The notes under the pieces were generated by a model, which saw nothing but the letters and a program-made list of their open reading frames with translations, was not told where the DNA came from and made no database searches. Of a stretch of DNA of 61,904 nucleotides, positions 43,502-55,568 are shown one piece after another. A program made the position numbers and the translations under genes. The first letter of the stretch is position 1; each line of letters opens with the position of its first letter. The DNA is from Chara braunii (lineage: Eukaryota > Streptophyta > Charophyceae > Charales > Characeae), in assembly GCA_003427395.1 (NCBI GenBank), contig BFEA01000036.1, positions 4,812,908-4,874,811 of the forward strand, read 5' to 3'.

Positions 43502-44537
43502 AACAAAAAAAAAACAGGACCTTAACAAGACATAGTATGCCACTGAGTGCTATCTGAATGCTAACTGCATGTAAACGAACCATTCAATAATAAGAATGAA
43601 AGAGGTAGGCGCTCATATGGTCGGATTTAGAGAATGGCAACAAGTATGCAGTCTAGTGGCTGCCCCTTNAAGAAAGAAAGAACAAGTGCAACGGGGCAAC
43701 AGGTGTTTTGAGGGGTTTGTGGTTTTCCTTGGTTTGCTTTTTGGTTCGTACCTCGTATTTTTGCGTTCTGGTGGTTGAAAAGTGGCTATGGAAACAACAA
43801 AACAAAAAAAAAACGACGCACGGGCTCACAGCTGCTTGTGTTCAGAGGGATGGATGGGGCAGGGCTCTCTAAAGATAGTAGTGTGTATAAAATAACTGTG
43901 TGATTCCTCTGCAGACGTGTTTGGACTTGGCATGGCACCCGAATCAGACAAGGTACCATTCCCCTGGCAGAAAGTTTTTTCCGTTTTCCAAATTTCAAAC
44001 GGAAAACCGGCAAGTACGTTGATGCCACTTCTGAGTATGGTGTAATGAACCCAGTCTAGCAGATACTCATAGACGTCAAGCACAAGTAGCCTCAGACCTG
44101 CACATGGACAAGTAGCCTCACACCTGCACAAGGTCTCCAGTTAACGTGAACGTCGTGAAGTGATATCTGAAACAGTATCTTGCTACCATAAGACGAAGAG
44201 AGTGAAAGGGGAATAGACAGAGGAGAAGGTGGGAGAGATGAACAACGATCACACAAGACTAATCCAATCAATCGCCACTTCTTCTCCGGGACCAGTATAG
44301 ATAACAAGTATGAGAATACTGATCACACAGCAGTGCCACGTGGCACTTCTCCTGAAGACCATGAAGACAACAGCAGAATACAGTGATGCGGTCAACCTCA
44401 GGTGAGTACCCAATCCCAATCATCCACAGACCCCGATCTCCCTCCTTGTTGCAACCAGTCACCTCATGGAGACAGCGTGGCCAATGCCATGTCAGATGTA
44501 GAGACAGGTGGCATGCACCTCTTCAGCAATGCAGACC
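43148..44537. other. Unassigned interval
   Basis: No recognisable gene. A poly(C)-poly(A) tract occurs at about 43470-43520 and an N at 43669. Confidence 0.5.
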
Positions 44538-44630
44538 AGTGGCATGCGCCACATCAGCAATGTAGACCAGTGGCATGCGCCACATCAGCAATGTAGACAA
44601 GTGGCATGCGCCACATCAGCAATGCCTGGC
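44538..44630 (+). repeat. 31-bp tandem repeat (x3)
   Basis: GTGGCATGCGCCACATCAGC plus AATGTAGACCA repeats three times at the edge of the LTR-like repeat. The other copy (18353) has a single unit. Confidence 0.85.
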
Positions 44631-45116
44631 GCACAGAACAGAAAGCACCAGCATGCTGCCACAACCCTGCGTCGTCGTCCACAGTTCCTGCGCACATCCA
44701 GCGTCAATGCCAGCGTCCAGTCACCCAGCGTCGAAGCAGCATAGCAAGACTGAATATCCACCTCCTAGAGACCAGTCCTTTTGTAGCATTTGATGAGGCT
44801 GTCTGGTCTCGGGTTCCTCGACCACAGTCGTACAGATTGACTCTCAGCCGAGGGCCTGGATTGTGTACAGTTGCAGACTTCCCCATGGACCTGATGTTGT
44901 CTGGGTACCTGCATACAAACAAGTGTGTGCATCTGACCAGCAGCCTGGGCTGGGTACACTTTGACTTACTGTTGGGGTCTCCGGCAGTTGACTTTAGTCA
45001 ACTGTATCTCCTCCAGGCCCTGAATCTTTACGTGGGGTTTATTTTCCCTTTCACCCTGGGTCTGATTGTGGCCCGGAGGCCCTCAGACTTTCCACGAGGC
45101 ATACAGCATGGGTTAT
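44604..45116 (-). repeat. Candidate 3' LTR of the gypsy element
   Basis: About 510 bp matching 18353-18905. On the minus strand it starts TGCTGTATGCCTCGTGG about 50 bp after the end of the gypsy chromodomain frame, the place where a 3' LTR should start. No second copy is seen beyond 53.35 kb, so the 5' LTR is missing or unrecognised. Confidence 0.45.
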
Positions 45117-45161
45117 TACGTTCCTGCCGGCCCAATTTTTGAGTTCCATTGTAGAAATACA

Positions 45162-45485
45162 TCAATTCTCCCTTATCCCACGTTCGTATGCAGTCAGGAG
45201 TTTTTTCTTACTAAACCATCTGGCTTCAGATGGAGGTTGGGACTTGAACTGTACGATATACTGCTTCTCAGGTCTTCCTTTGCCACCTATAGAGAAATAG
45301 CCATGTTCCAGTATCCTTTCAACTTCATAACCTCCATTCATAGGAGGTGGAAACATAGATAGCATATTCGGAAAAGTATCTCCTTCTACATAGGGCAGCA
45401 GTTTAGACGCATGGAAGACAGGATATGTCATTAGGGGTGGAGGTACATCTATACGGTAGGAAGGTCCATCTGCATCTCCAATCAC
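45162..45485 (-). pseudogene. Gypsy integrase C terminus with chromodomain
   Basis: Y-R-I-D-V-P-P-P...V-F-H-A-S-K-L-L-P-Y-V is the usual integrase C-terminal block. It is followed by Y-E-V-E-R-I-L-E-H-G, then Q-Y-I-V-Q-F-K-S-Q-P-P-S-E-A-R-W-F, a chromodomain. Such domains steer insertion to modified chromatin. The frame ends R-E-N-stop at 45162. Confidence 0.8.
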
Positions 45486-45894
45486 CTTCTGAACTGCCTA
45501 GGAGCTATAGTAGACAGGTAGCAGTTCTTTAGATACATTTTCTTCTAAGGAAAATTCTTTAGATTTAACCTGAAGATCTACTTTTTTAAATTGCGAATTC
45601 ACGTGTACGTGAGGCTAGCCTCTGAATCTGGCCCCTTGTTAATGCATCAATGGGACGCCTAGGCTTCCACCCTCTATGCAGTGCATTAGGCGTTCTACAT
45701 GTAACAATATTTATACTATTATTGTAGGTACTAGCAATCTTAGGCAAGTTCTCATCTCAATCTACCTTGCAATGTTGGACCTACATTCGCAAAAGTTGCT
45801 GGCAAAGACAGTTCATTTGCTCAGTTTGGCCATTTATTTCAGAATGTCTGCCTGACGACATGGTGAGTCTGATCTCATAGACTTCCATCAACTT

Positions 45895-46290
45895 CTACCA
45901 TTGTAGACTAGAGAACCGAACATCTCTGTCAGAAACGATGGTTTTCGAAAATCCATACTCAGAAACCCATTGCATCTGAAACTTCTGGATAACCAGTTGG
46001 GTTCTAGCTTCGGCAGGCAAAGGAATGAACATAGCATACGTTGCGAATCTATCTACGATGACCATTATCTGACTGTTGTCATTTTGACACCAAGTGAGAC
46101 TCATAAAGTCCATGGAAATAGAATCACTTGGTTCACTCGGAATAGGCAGCGGTCTCAGAAGTCCCGTCGGATGCTCATGTGAGGGTTTGTTCCTTTGACA
46201 GACAAGACAAGTCCGCACATAGGCTAGTGCATTTTCCTTCATTCCTTTTCATTTAAAACGTTCACGCAAATTAACATGCGTCCTATGAAT
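45895..46290 (-). pseudogene. Gypsy integrase zinc finger (second half) and catalytic core
   Basis: T-H-V-N-L-R-E-R-F-K then K-G-M-K-E-N-A-L-A-Y-V-R-T-C-L-V-C-Q-R-N-K give the CC half of the HHCC finger. The core has S-M-D-F-M (first Asp) and V-S-D-R-D-V-R-F (second Asp). The third acidic residue region beyond 45895 is in broken sequence. The first half of the finger lies across the insertion at 46282-47822. Confidence 0.8.
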
Positions 46291-46530
46291 CTCCCACGGA
46301 GGCGACCGTGGTCGGCCATGGTCGAGGCCGCGGCTGGGGCGATGAGGCCGCAATCCCGAGGCCATAGCCGCGTCGCCGCGGGACTTTGTGCTCACGTAGC
46401 GGCCAAGGAGGGGGGGGGGGGCGGTTAAAAACAAATTGGGGTTACACAAACCCCGCCCCAACCCCTCAAAGAAAAAGAAAAGAAAAAAAAACAATTTTCA
46501 AGTGGGGGAGGTCGTGATGCAAGTTGAAAA

Positions 46531-46569
<39 letters not shown>

Positions 46570-47822
46570 GGTTACCTGACCGACCGTTCGGGGGCCCCCG
46601 GATGTTCGGGCGTTCGGGGGCCAAACACCTACAGGTTCGGCTTCCGCCAAAAATATTTTCGGGACCTAAAAATAGGTTTTTTTTCCTGAATTTTTTTTGT
46701 GAGTTTTGTATGATGTAACCTACACGCCTAAAAATTTTGAAGCGATTCTGCGAAGCCAAAAAAACATAAAAAATCATCAAAGATGGGGGTGTCAAAACGT
46801 GCTCGCCCGCTCACTATTTTGTTTTTTTTCACTTTTAAGTTTTTGTTTTCACTTTATTTCGGGGCCTAAAACATTTTATTGTTTTTTTAAATTGTTTTAT
46901 TGAGTTATTGATTATGTAAACTACGTATATGTAAATTTTCAGGGCATTTGTCAATGCCAAAAAGTAATTACAAATTGGCAAAGATGGCTGTGTCGAAAAG
47001 GTGTTGGCACACTCACTCCTTTTAAATGTCTTTTTATTTTTTCTTATTTTTATCATAGTGTTTATTTTATGTATTTGATTTTTAATTCAAATTTGGTAAA
47101 GAATTTGGATGTAGTTCCCAGGCAAATGTTGTTTAGTTTCTTTTTCTCCATAACATATGTTTCTTTCGGAATTGTTNNNNNNNNNNNNNNNNNNNNNNNN
47201 GGGTCCCGTACGTTCGGGAGTTCGGGTTTGGGCGTTCGGCTCGTCCCGAACGCCGGCTACTCTGTATATATATATATTTTTTAACTATTTGTTATTTTTT
47301 AGGTTTTTATTTTTTTTCCGCTGATTGATTGATTAATTGGTGGGGGAGGGGTCGCCCCCCCCCCCGAACCACCCCTCACACACACACACACACACACACA
47401 TACTAATCGTCCTTACAGAAAAACAATGCTATTTTATTTTTATTTTAATTTTTATTTCTTGATTTTTCGTTATTAAAAAAAAAAAAAAAAAAAACTACAT
47501 GAATTTAAAGAAGACAATGAACTGCCAACCAGAAATCCCCCCTCCCCAAAAAAAAATATTATTATTTTTTTTTTTCAATTTTTTCTCTTCGCCTTTTTTG
47601 CTATTTATTTTTATAATTTCAAAAAATTCATTGTTTTCTTAAAAATAAATATGGGGTCGGAGGGTTTGAAAAACTTTATAACCTTTTTTTTTATGCCTAT
47701 TATTGTTTACGGAAAAAATCCGTGAAAAACGGGGCCGCTATGGGACCCACCTCAGCCCTGGATGTGACCATGAATATGACCGCTCTTTGAGTCTGACCCT
47801 CGGCCACGGCCACGGGGATACA
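46282..47822. mobile_element. Mutator-like DNA element in the gypsy integrase
   Basis: Splits G-H-F-G-F-K-K-T from T-H-V-N-L-R-E-R-F. Flanks TAACATGCGT (46272-46281) and TAACATATGT (47823-47832) look like a 9-10-bp target duplication with two changes. Ends share a loose inverted repeat (CCGTGGTCGGCCATGGTCGAGG against CCGTGGCCGTGGCCGAGG). Interior: (TA)n, GTTCGGGGG palindromes, two diverged ~200-bp tandem units (46690-47030), an N gap (47177-47200), poly(A/T). No transposase. MULE-like by target size only. Confidence 0.55.
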
Positions 47823-48552
47823 TAACATATGTCTTCTTAAAACCAAAGTGACCTTACGCATCATGCCATTCCCCAATTATAAAATTTTTGATTTGTTCTT
47901 TGTGAGGAACACACAATCTTTCTTCGGTTTTATTCAGAAAGAAGAGGAAGTCATCAGTCATTTGATATTATAGGAATAACTCAGGGTTTTTTCGTAGAGT
48001 CTCAATGATAGGACTCCAAACAGGATCACTCCCATAACCCTTTCAGATTTGTTCTTTCAGTTTGTTCCTGATATCGAGGTAGGAGACAATAGTTCCAAGG
48101 AAGTCTGCACGTTTGGACAAAGCATCCGCAACCACGTTAGACTTACCTTTGATTGTTTTCAACTCAAAGTCAAAGGTATCAATGAAAACGAACCATCTTA
48201 CAGTAAAGTGTCTCCCTAACAAGTAGTGTTCTCAGGTTTCTAGTGCAACAACAAAGGCATACAATTCCCTAAGACTTTCGTAGGTGGAGTTAGCTACTTT
48301 CTCTGACGGTAGTCTCCTGGACATAAACTGAATAGGTCTACATCCCTTATCGTCATCTTATTGTAGCTCAACCTCAATTTCATACTGACTTGCGTCAGTT
48401 GTGACGATGAAAGAGAGAAAAGGGTTAACAATTTTTAAGACAGGGTAATGAGTCAGTAGATGTTTTAACTTTCGAAATGAAGACTCACAATCCTTGTCCC
48501 ACAACCAAGATTTTTTTTTCTTCAGTAGTCTTCTTATAGGTGCAACTATCAA
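47823..48552 (-). pseudogene. Gypsy RNase H and integrase N-terminal part
   Basis: 48552-48358 reads F-R-K-L-K-H-L-L-T-H-Y-P-V-L then V-T-T-D-A-S-Q-Y, the start of RNase H (first catalytic Asp). At the 47.8-47.95 kb end broken frames give L-C-V-P, E-W-H-D-A and G-H-F-G-F-K-K-T, the HH half of the integrase finger. Many stops between. Confidence 0.7.
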
Positions 48553-48633
48553 AGAGAAGTTTCAGACGACCTTCCTATAGTATCTCGCACGTCCTAAAAA
48601 ATATTTAAATTCACTTCTAGTCTTAGGTTGGGG

Positions 48634-49122
48634 TCAATGTCGAATTGTTGTAATCTTCTTTTCCTCTAGCCTTAAACCTTCCGCATTCACTATGTTGTCT
48701 AAGTAAAGTACCTTCGGCTTAGCGAATTCAAATTTTTTGGGGTTCGATTTGAAGTTGCCCTTATGCAAATTTTGCAAAATCATTCGTAGATGTTTCTCGT
48801 GATATCCTAGTGTCTTACAGTATAGTGGAATATCGTTAAGATAGACTGTTACGAATTGGGCAAGCCATTGTCGAAACAACTCGTTCATTAACCTTTGGAA
48901 GGTCGCACGTGCATTAGTCAGACCGAAAGGCATAACAACAAACTCGTAGTGATCATACCTGGTTCGGAAAGTCATCTTGACTTGATCCTCAAGAGCCACC
49001 TCGATCAGGTGGTACCCTGACTTGAGATCAATGTTACTTAAGTACTTGCATCTCTGCAACTGGTCCAACAGGTCGTCAATTTGCAAAAGAGGTTTCGCGC
49101 TTTTCACAGTGATGGGGTTCAA
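48634..49122 (-). pseudogene. Gypsy reverse transcriptase
   Basis: 162 aa frame. F-S-N-I-D-L-K-S-G-Y-H-type motif A (here Y-L-S-N-I-D-L-K-S-G-Y-H), M-T-F-R-T-R-Y-D-H-Y-E-F-V-V-M-P-F-G-L-T-N-A (motif B region), V-T-V-Y-L-N-D-I-P-L-Y (motif C, first Asp replaced by Asn). Upstream sequence to 49.5 kb continues RT and pre-RT in broken frames. Confidence 0.85.
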
Positions 49123-49559
49123 CCCTCGTTAATCAATACATAATTGAAGCTCACATTCCTTTTGGGGCACGAATAAGACAGGGGCACCATAAGGAGATGA
49201 GCTATGGCGAATTCATCCCTTGTCAGTAAGTTCTTGCAACTGTTTTCGAAGATCTACAAGTTCCCTGAGAGATATTCAGTAGATGGGACCCTTGGAAATC
49301 TTGCTTTCGGGAATAATCTCAATTGTGTGCTTGATAGCACGCTCAGTAATTCCCGTCAGCTCGGTTTCCAAGTTTTTTGTACTCGTCGTTAAGTTTTTCG
49401 ATAGGAGGTGGACAGGATGCAGAACACTCACCGACTCGTTTGACAAGCACCATGATCTCCTCATGATCCAACTTTTTCTTAACTACTATCAAACGAAAAG
49501 TTGGATACTCATATAACAGAAAGACAGAGTAGAGTCAAAGTCATACCTATGATACAACT

Positions 49560-50117
49560 TTATCGCTCGAGTTTCAGACTTCACGTCCTTTATTTTGACA
49601 ATTTTGTCTTTGAACATGACTTCGGGGTCGGCTTCTTCGTGGCAATCCATACCCAGAATCATGTGAAAGGGCAGATTTTTTTCTCTATAAGGAAGGATAT
49701 CTCATGTAGGATCTTCTTACTTTCCTTGGTCCTGAAATAACATTTGACACGATCGACGTATTGAGAGACAGTGATCGTGCTCTTGTCAGCGAGTATGGAC
49801 GTAATAGGTCAAGGTAAATTTTTTACCTTCATTCCCAGATGTAATTTGTGAATTGCCTTCTCTGAGATATAAGACCGCGTCGATCCAGGATCTAAAAGTG
49901 CACCTACTCGCGTGTGCACAATTCCAATATCCGCGATCATTAATTCACTCTTAGTCTTCGTTTTCTTAGTCCACGAACTTCGAAGTGCTATGAGTTCATT
50001 GCCGAGTTCGCCAAGGGAATCGTCCAGTGAGACAAAGCAAAGAATAGCGTCAGGGTGCTCTGGACGATGGGCCGAAGAAGAGTCATCCTCTGCCTTTAGA
50101 GTCGAAAGGAATATAAA
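49560..50117 (-). pseudogene. Gypsy aspartic protease region
   Basis: On the minus strand the frame reads V-G-A-L-L-D-P-G-S-T-R-S-Y-I-S, the retropepsin active-site loop with DPG instead of DTG, followed by L-H-L-G-M-K-V. Upstream Asp/Glu-rich sequence joins gag across the insertion at 50118. Confidence 0.65.
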
Positions 50118-51376
50118 ATTCGTGAAAACCTAACAAAATAAAATGTTAGGTTTGCACGAAAAATTTTAAAGATTCTGATAATATTTTTTTCAAGCCTCCT
50201 ACATGAATAAAATTTTATGTGAAGTAAATTAACCGCAAAAAAAAAATTAGAAAACTACTTTTTCAGAACCACTAGAAGTGATGAGGAGAGAAGAATTTTT
50301 TTTTACAAAAAATTTGTACCTTGCAAAGCACCGTTAAATCAGGAACTGAAATATCACAATATTTTGTTTAACTAAAAAAATCATATTTATAGTTCTGTAA
50401 GGTATGTAGCACGAAGAACCTATTCTGGGGTTTCCCAAACATGCACACATGCTCTCCTATTCACGAATACATTCGCTTGGATATGTTCTCTCATATATGG
50501 ATGAATTTTATTTTTTAATTTTAAATCATCGTTGGCTAGGAATATCAAAATGTCTCCCAGCCAAAAGTTGTTTTAATTATTCTCTTACATAACATATATT
50601 TTTTGACAAGGGTTTTACGGTTAACTGAAAAATGAAGGTATATTAATTTATAATTTTATAAATTCGATTTCGCAGAATCTGATTTTTACCAAATTGTTGA
50701 AAACGACTTATAGTTTTATAAATGATTATTCACTGAAACTGTTTTTTTTTAACATATTTCGGATTCGCCTTGTAGCCGTTAAAGATTGTCTTTTTTTAGC
50801 TATGCTTTTTGTCAATCTACTAAGAACGACTTATAGTCCTATAACATGCTCTTTGCTGGAAAGAATTTTCTTGCACATTTTGAGAATCGCTAGACTTTTT
50901 GCCTGTTTTTTTGCCTCCTTTCTTGGAAAACAGCTAAAAACGCTCTCTTTTATGTGTCAAAAATAACCTATGATAAAATTTCGGATATCCGACAGACCCA
51001 TTTTATCCGGAATTTTCAATCCGGATGAATTTTCCGGATTGATTCAGGATATGGAAAATCCGGCCCTGCGCAAAATAATTTTTTTTACCAAACAAGAAGA
51101 AAATTCAAAAAAATATGGAAAAAAAGTATGTTGTTCCGATGAATGATACGAACAACATTTGGACAGAGGTCATCTTTGATATCTCAACAGATATAAAAAT
51201 AAAAAATAAAACAGAAGAAGAAAATAATATTAAAATAAAAAATTACAGAATGAATTAAGCATCCCCCCTCTAAACTTCTTTATTCCCTATCTTACCCCTT
51301 TTGAACCCTTCAATGCCCTTTTAAGCTTTTCATGAAATAAGAATATAGTTCTACTGTATTTTCCATGCGCAATATC

Positions 51377-51425
<49 letters not shown>

Positions 51426-52858
51426 TTAATCTTTCGGATTTTCGGTTGATCCTACCCCCCCATCATCCAGCCAAATAATCTGACCAGATTATCCGGCCAG
51501 ATACCCAATTTATCATAGAAAACAACAGTTTGACTTTTACTTTTTCATTCTATAAAAAATGTTAGGTTTTGTGGTTTTGTTAGGTTTTCACGAATCAGTT
51601 TTCGCAGTTGTTCACGAGCTTCGCGCATGTGCCCTCCGCTCAGCATAGAAACATCGGTGAGACACTCTTTTTAAAGAAGCAATAATTGTGAAGATTTATT
51701 TCAAAGTGATTCAGGTCATTTTTCAAATATTTGTCCCTTAGGCGTTTCTAAGACCTCGGTTTGAAAGTAGCAATTTCTAGTACTTTTTGGTTCGTTCTTG
51801 CGCGTTAGAAATGGTGTCAACATTCGCCTTTTTCTCTCGCCTTTGTGCGTTACAGTTTATAGAACTATAAACGGAATGAAGAATTCCAAAGCTGAGATGG
51901 TTTTTTACGTTCCAATTTATAGGACTATAAATACGCAAATGTCAAGATGTCTGACTTCGGTACAAGGGCGCACATTTTCGGAGTGCTTCTTTATTTTTTT
52001 TTTTCTCGCATGTTTGTGCATCACAGTTTGTAGAACTATAAACGGAATGGAGAATTCCAAAGCTGACATGTTTTTTTGCTTTCCAATTTTTAGGACTATA
52101 AATATGCAAATGCCAAGATGTCTGACTTCGGTACAAGGGCGCGCATTTTCGGAGTGCTTCTTTGTTTTTTTTTTTCTCGTATGTTTGTGCGTCATGGTTT
52201 ATAGAACTATAAATCAAATGGAGAATTCCGAAGCTGATATGGTTTTTTGCCATCCAATTTATAGGACTATAAATACGCAAATGTCAAGATGTCTGGCTTC
52301 GGTACAAGGACGCACATTTTCGGCGTGCTTCTTTATTTTTATTTTTTCTAGTGTGTCTTTGCCGCTTGTTTTATAGAACTACAAACAGAATTCGGGATGC
52401 CTGAACTGCATTTGTTTTTTGCTTCTTTAATGAAAGGACTCCAAAGGTGCATATGCGGCTATGCCAGAAACTTTCGTATAACGCAATATATTTTGGAGTG
52501 ATCGTTATCCTGACTGGGTTTTCTTAACTTTCCTCTAAGTTTGTAAGCGGTATCTAGTGTTGTGGAATGAATTGTCATATTAAATTTGCGCGGTTTCAGC
52601 AGAGCAAAGAATTAATTTCTCGACTACAAGCGACTTTTGGGATCACTTGTTGACCTGCTTTTGTATGTGATAAAAATGAGGCTCCGTGGACAAGCTTTCG
52701 TCTCACTAATCACCTTNTCCTAACAGAAGCCTTGATTTGGTATGTTTTCCATCACTAGGTGCGGCATACAACGTGTAAAAGTAGCACCAGCGGAGTGAAA
52801 ATGAGTGAAAAAATTTTGGTTTTCTNCGGTCTATAAAGATTGTTTGGTTTTCACGAAT
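50118..52858. mobile_element. Inverted-repeat element A (composite) inside gypsy gag-pol
   Basis: Left end ATTCGTGAAAACCTAACAAA at 50118. The matching inverted end occurs at 51576-51595 and again, shorter (GGTTTTCACGAAT), at about 52846-52858, where gypsy gag resumes. The 50118-51595 part matches element B (28849-29768) in reverse, apart from an extra ~575 bp (50966-51540) with poly(T) at 51379-51424. Target duplication not resolved. Confidence 0.65.
51830..52500 (+). repeat. 171-bp tandem repeat, ~4 units
   Basis: TTTATAGAACTATAAA-type sites at 51861, 52032, 52203 and 52375 give periods of 171, 171 and 172 bp. 171 is divisible by three, so a 192-aa frame (51798-52376) stays open with a 57-aa repeat containing Y-R-T-I-N. 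I see no reason to think it is translated. Confidence 0.9.
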
Positions 52859-52869
52859 ACTCTATTAAG

Positions 52870-53345
52870 GTTAGAAAGGGTTGTAGGCGTCTTACCTTTA
52901 CTTTGGTCAAAACCCTTTGACTCAGTAGGAGTAGATGCTACTCCTACTGGCGGTTTGCTTTTGGGTTTCGGAGAAGTGGGCACCAAGCTATCACATGTCC
53001 CACGGTGTCACACGTGAGGCACTGACGATTGTTCATCTTGGACTATCATTCCTCACATGTCATGTTCATTTTCTCTCATGACTTTCCGAATGCTATGTCG
53101 GGATGCTCAAGAAACGAGCGTGACCTCGTCTTCTTCTTCCACTGACTTTTGCCCTCCCTTGTTGGCCATGACAGCTGTGACATCACCCTTCTCGAACTCA
53201 CTGCTGCGTGTACCACCTCCTCCCTCAAATTCTTCGAGTGGTAATTTTTTTACGGTATCATCATCGAAGGCAACGAGCATATGGTCATGGCGCTTATGTC
53301 GCCAAAGAACCTGCTTTCCGTATCCATCTACCAGTGTATTTTTAT
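52870..53345 (-). pseudogene. Gypsy gag with CCHC zinc knuckle
   Basis: The minus strand reads Q-C-L-T-C-D-T-V-G-H-V-I-A-W-C-P, a perfect CX2CX4HX4C knuckle (52980-53021), preceded by an acidic gag-like segment (K-N-T-L-V-D-G-Y-G-K-Q-V-L-W-R-H). It is followed by a stop before the insertion at 52858. N's at 52717 and 52826 are nearby. Confidence 0.65.
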
Positions 53346-53624
53346 TTTTATTTTTTGATGTTTAAATATATTTAAAAAAAAACTAAAACATAAACACACA
53401 ATGAAAAAAAAAAAAAACAATATGAAATGAGTGTTTTTGTTTTGGGTTTCACACAAATTTTTTAAGGGCTAAAACAAAAACAGAAAAAGAAATAAAGGGT
53501 TGTAGATCTTTCAAAGATGAATAACAATTTATTTTTTATTTTATTTTTTTAGAACCTCGTGTATTTAAAAAAAATTAAAACCATAAAAAACAAATAGAAA
53601 AAAGGAAAAAAAAACACTCACACA

Positions 53625-53955
53625 CACAAAATTGGACATGTAGCAGGTTGCATGAGTCTGGCGTCGGTTGGTTAAGAGAACCCAGGGCCTCGGCCGCCTG
53701 TGTGAATGTATGGAAAACAGACCCTGGGCTGGATACGGGTACTGGGCCAAAAACAGGCCAAAGGCAGTTGGGGGCATGCAACCACCTGAGGCCCAAGGCC
53801 TCTTCTCGTTCGTGCTGGGCCTCAGGCTACAGGGGCCTACTCGAAGCTTCCTGGGATTGAACACAGGCAGGCCACTTCGATATAGCAAAGGGCCTACCTC
53901 CACATTGGGCATTCGGGTGCTGGCTGCATGCTGTGTAAACGCTGCCCCGCTATAG
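53625..53955 (-). mobile_element. SINE-like element
   Basis: The minus strand has TGTGTTCAATCCCAGG (B box) and a GC-rich body with GGCCTGGG-type repeats, ending towards A/T-rich low-complexity DNA at 53560-53620. GC content contrasts sharply with flanks. A box unclear. Confidence 0.4.
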
Positions 53956-54572
53956 CTCGCTAGCACTCACGCGCTTACGGGCGAGCAGGAAGGAGCAGGC
54001 AGCCATAACCGAGATGCGCTGTTGTAAGCAAGGTGTGGCGCAGGGTGGTCCTTGGGTGCAAGTGGCATCTGTGTGTTGGGGAACGAGGTTGTGAGTAAGG
54101 CGAGAGACATACCTCGTGCTGGAAGCGTGCGTCATTAATCGTTGTATGCTCGTACTTCGAGAAAGTTGTTGACGTCATCTTCGACATTGTAGTTTAGGCT
54201 AGATAGGATCTGCCATCTGTAGTCTGGGCGCCGAGCGCCAGATAGGATATTAACATTGGTTCTTCATTGATGATAACGATGAGACTTTACCAACATTGTC
54301 AATTATGAGCTCTTGGTGTCTTCTTATTTGGTGAAACTCGTGATGCAATTTTGTTGTTGGTTCGAGGTCCCGATTATCTGGTCTTATGTATATGTACTAT
54401 ATGATGTTGTTTGATTGCTGAAGTTCGCTATTGCTCATCTTCCTTGCACAATGGAAGAGGGAAAAAAAAACACAGACCCAAATCGCCCGCCCAAACCCCT
54501 ATCGCCCGCCCCCAGTTTTAAACGGGAAAAAACTATATCCCTCAAAAGCGAAACAATGGACACATGCCAACA

Positions 54573-54769
54573 ATCATGCACACACACACACACACACACA
54601 CACTTACAAACACACACATACACAAACACACGCGCATACATTCATATTCATGCACAGACACACTCTCACTCGCATGCACACGCATACACACATACGTGCA
54701 CACACAGCACACCTACACACACATAACTGGGGCGTTGGGGGTTGGGGATGGGAGGTGCTTCAAGGGTTG

Positions 54770-54806
<37 letters not shown>
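54573..54806. repeat. (CA)n-rich low-complexity block and poly(T)
   Basis: CA repeats and ACAC-rich DNA (54573-54723) followed by a ~34-bp T tract (54773-54806). Frames here are repeat artefacts. 53956-54572 has no recognisable feature. Confidence 0.9.
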
Positions 54807-54808
<2 letters not shown>

Positions 54809-54878
54809 CTAGAGCCACGTGTTCCGGACCACGTGCATTAATTCCGTTTGTTCGGAAAGCACAGGAGCGGCCCATTTT

Positions 54879-55568
54879 CGCGTTTAACGCTATGTTACCT
54901 GTTGTCCGATGGTAGGACGTCCTGGGCGGACAGTCAGGGGGGTCCCGGACGTCCGGGCTTGGACAACTCCATTTTTAGCAATTAAATGCACCAAAAAAAG
55001 AAAAAAAAATAAGGGGTGCCTTTTATTTTATTTTCTATTTTGAAACTACGTTGCGATTTGTACTCACCCCCGTAAGAGTACAAGTTGTACTCATTTCTTG
55101 TACGCTACTCGTACTCAAGGCCCATACGATTTTTTTTATTTTTTTTTTTACTGTTTTTATTTTTTTTCTCTAATTCTAATAAGAATCTGCAGATGGTGTT
55201 CAGGCAAATGTTGCTTGTTTGGGGATGTTACATCACATATATGTTTTTCGGATTTTTTGGATGACTTTTTTTTTTTTTTTTTTTTTTTTTCGGGGAAACG
55301 TACAGAAAGGCCTCGTACGTGTACGTTCGGTAACGTAGTTTTGAAATTGACAGCGAATTTCGATATCATCCCAAGATAAAAGTTGTTCAGTTTACGTCTC
55401 TGCATAATATAGTTTTTTTTTTCAGATTTTTTGGAGGACTTTTTTTTTTGCCGTTTGTGCTCAGACAGTCTGCGTAGGGAGGATGTCCGACCGGTTGCCC
55501 GAGCGGACAAACCCGGACGGTCAGGGGGGTCCCGGACGTCCGATGAGGTAACCTAGGTTTAATGCGAA
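54879..55568. mobile_element. Inverted-repeat element related to the 46282 insertion
   Basis: Left CGCGTTTAACGCTATGTTACCT and right AGGTAACCTAGGTTTAATGCGAA are inverted. Both sides carry GTCAGGGGGGTCCCGGACGT. The interior repeats a ~150-180-bp unit (CAGGCAAATGTTGCTTGTTT ...) that is also at 47100-47170. No ORF. Confidence 0.6.

Larger units (their letters stand above)
45117..53345 (-). mobile_element. Ty3/gypsy chromovirus-type retrotransposon, interrupted twice
   Basis: Minus-strand order: gag with CCHC knuckle (53345-52870), [insertion 52858-50118], protease (~49.9-49.6 kb), RT (49122-48634), RNase H (48552-~48.0 kb), integrase zinc region split by a second insertion (47822-46282), integrase core (46242-45895) and chromodomain (45485-45162). 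This is the order of plant chromoviruses. Stops, a DPG for DTG in protease and YLND for YLDD in RT show it is dead. Confidence 0.85.

Noticed and set aside
51798-52376. Possible repeat protein with 57-aa units
   Set aside because: Openness follows from a period divisible by three; no start context, and it lies within an insertion in a dead retrotransposon.
54431-54841. His/Thr-rich 136-aa frame
   Set aside because: Translation of CA repeats and poly(T).
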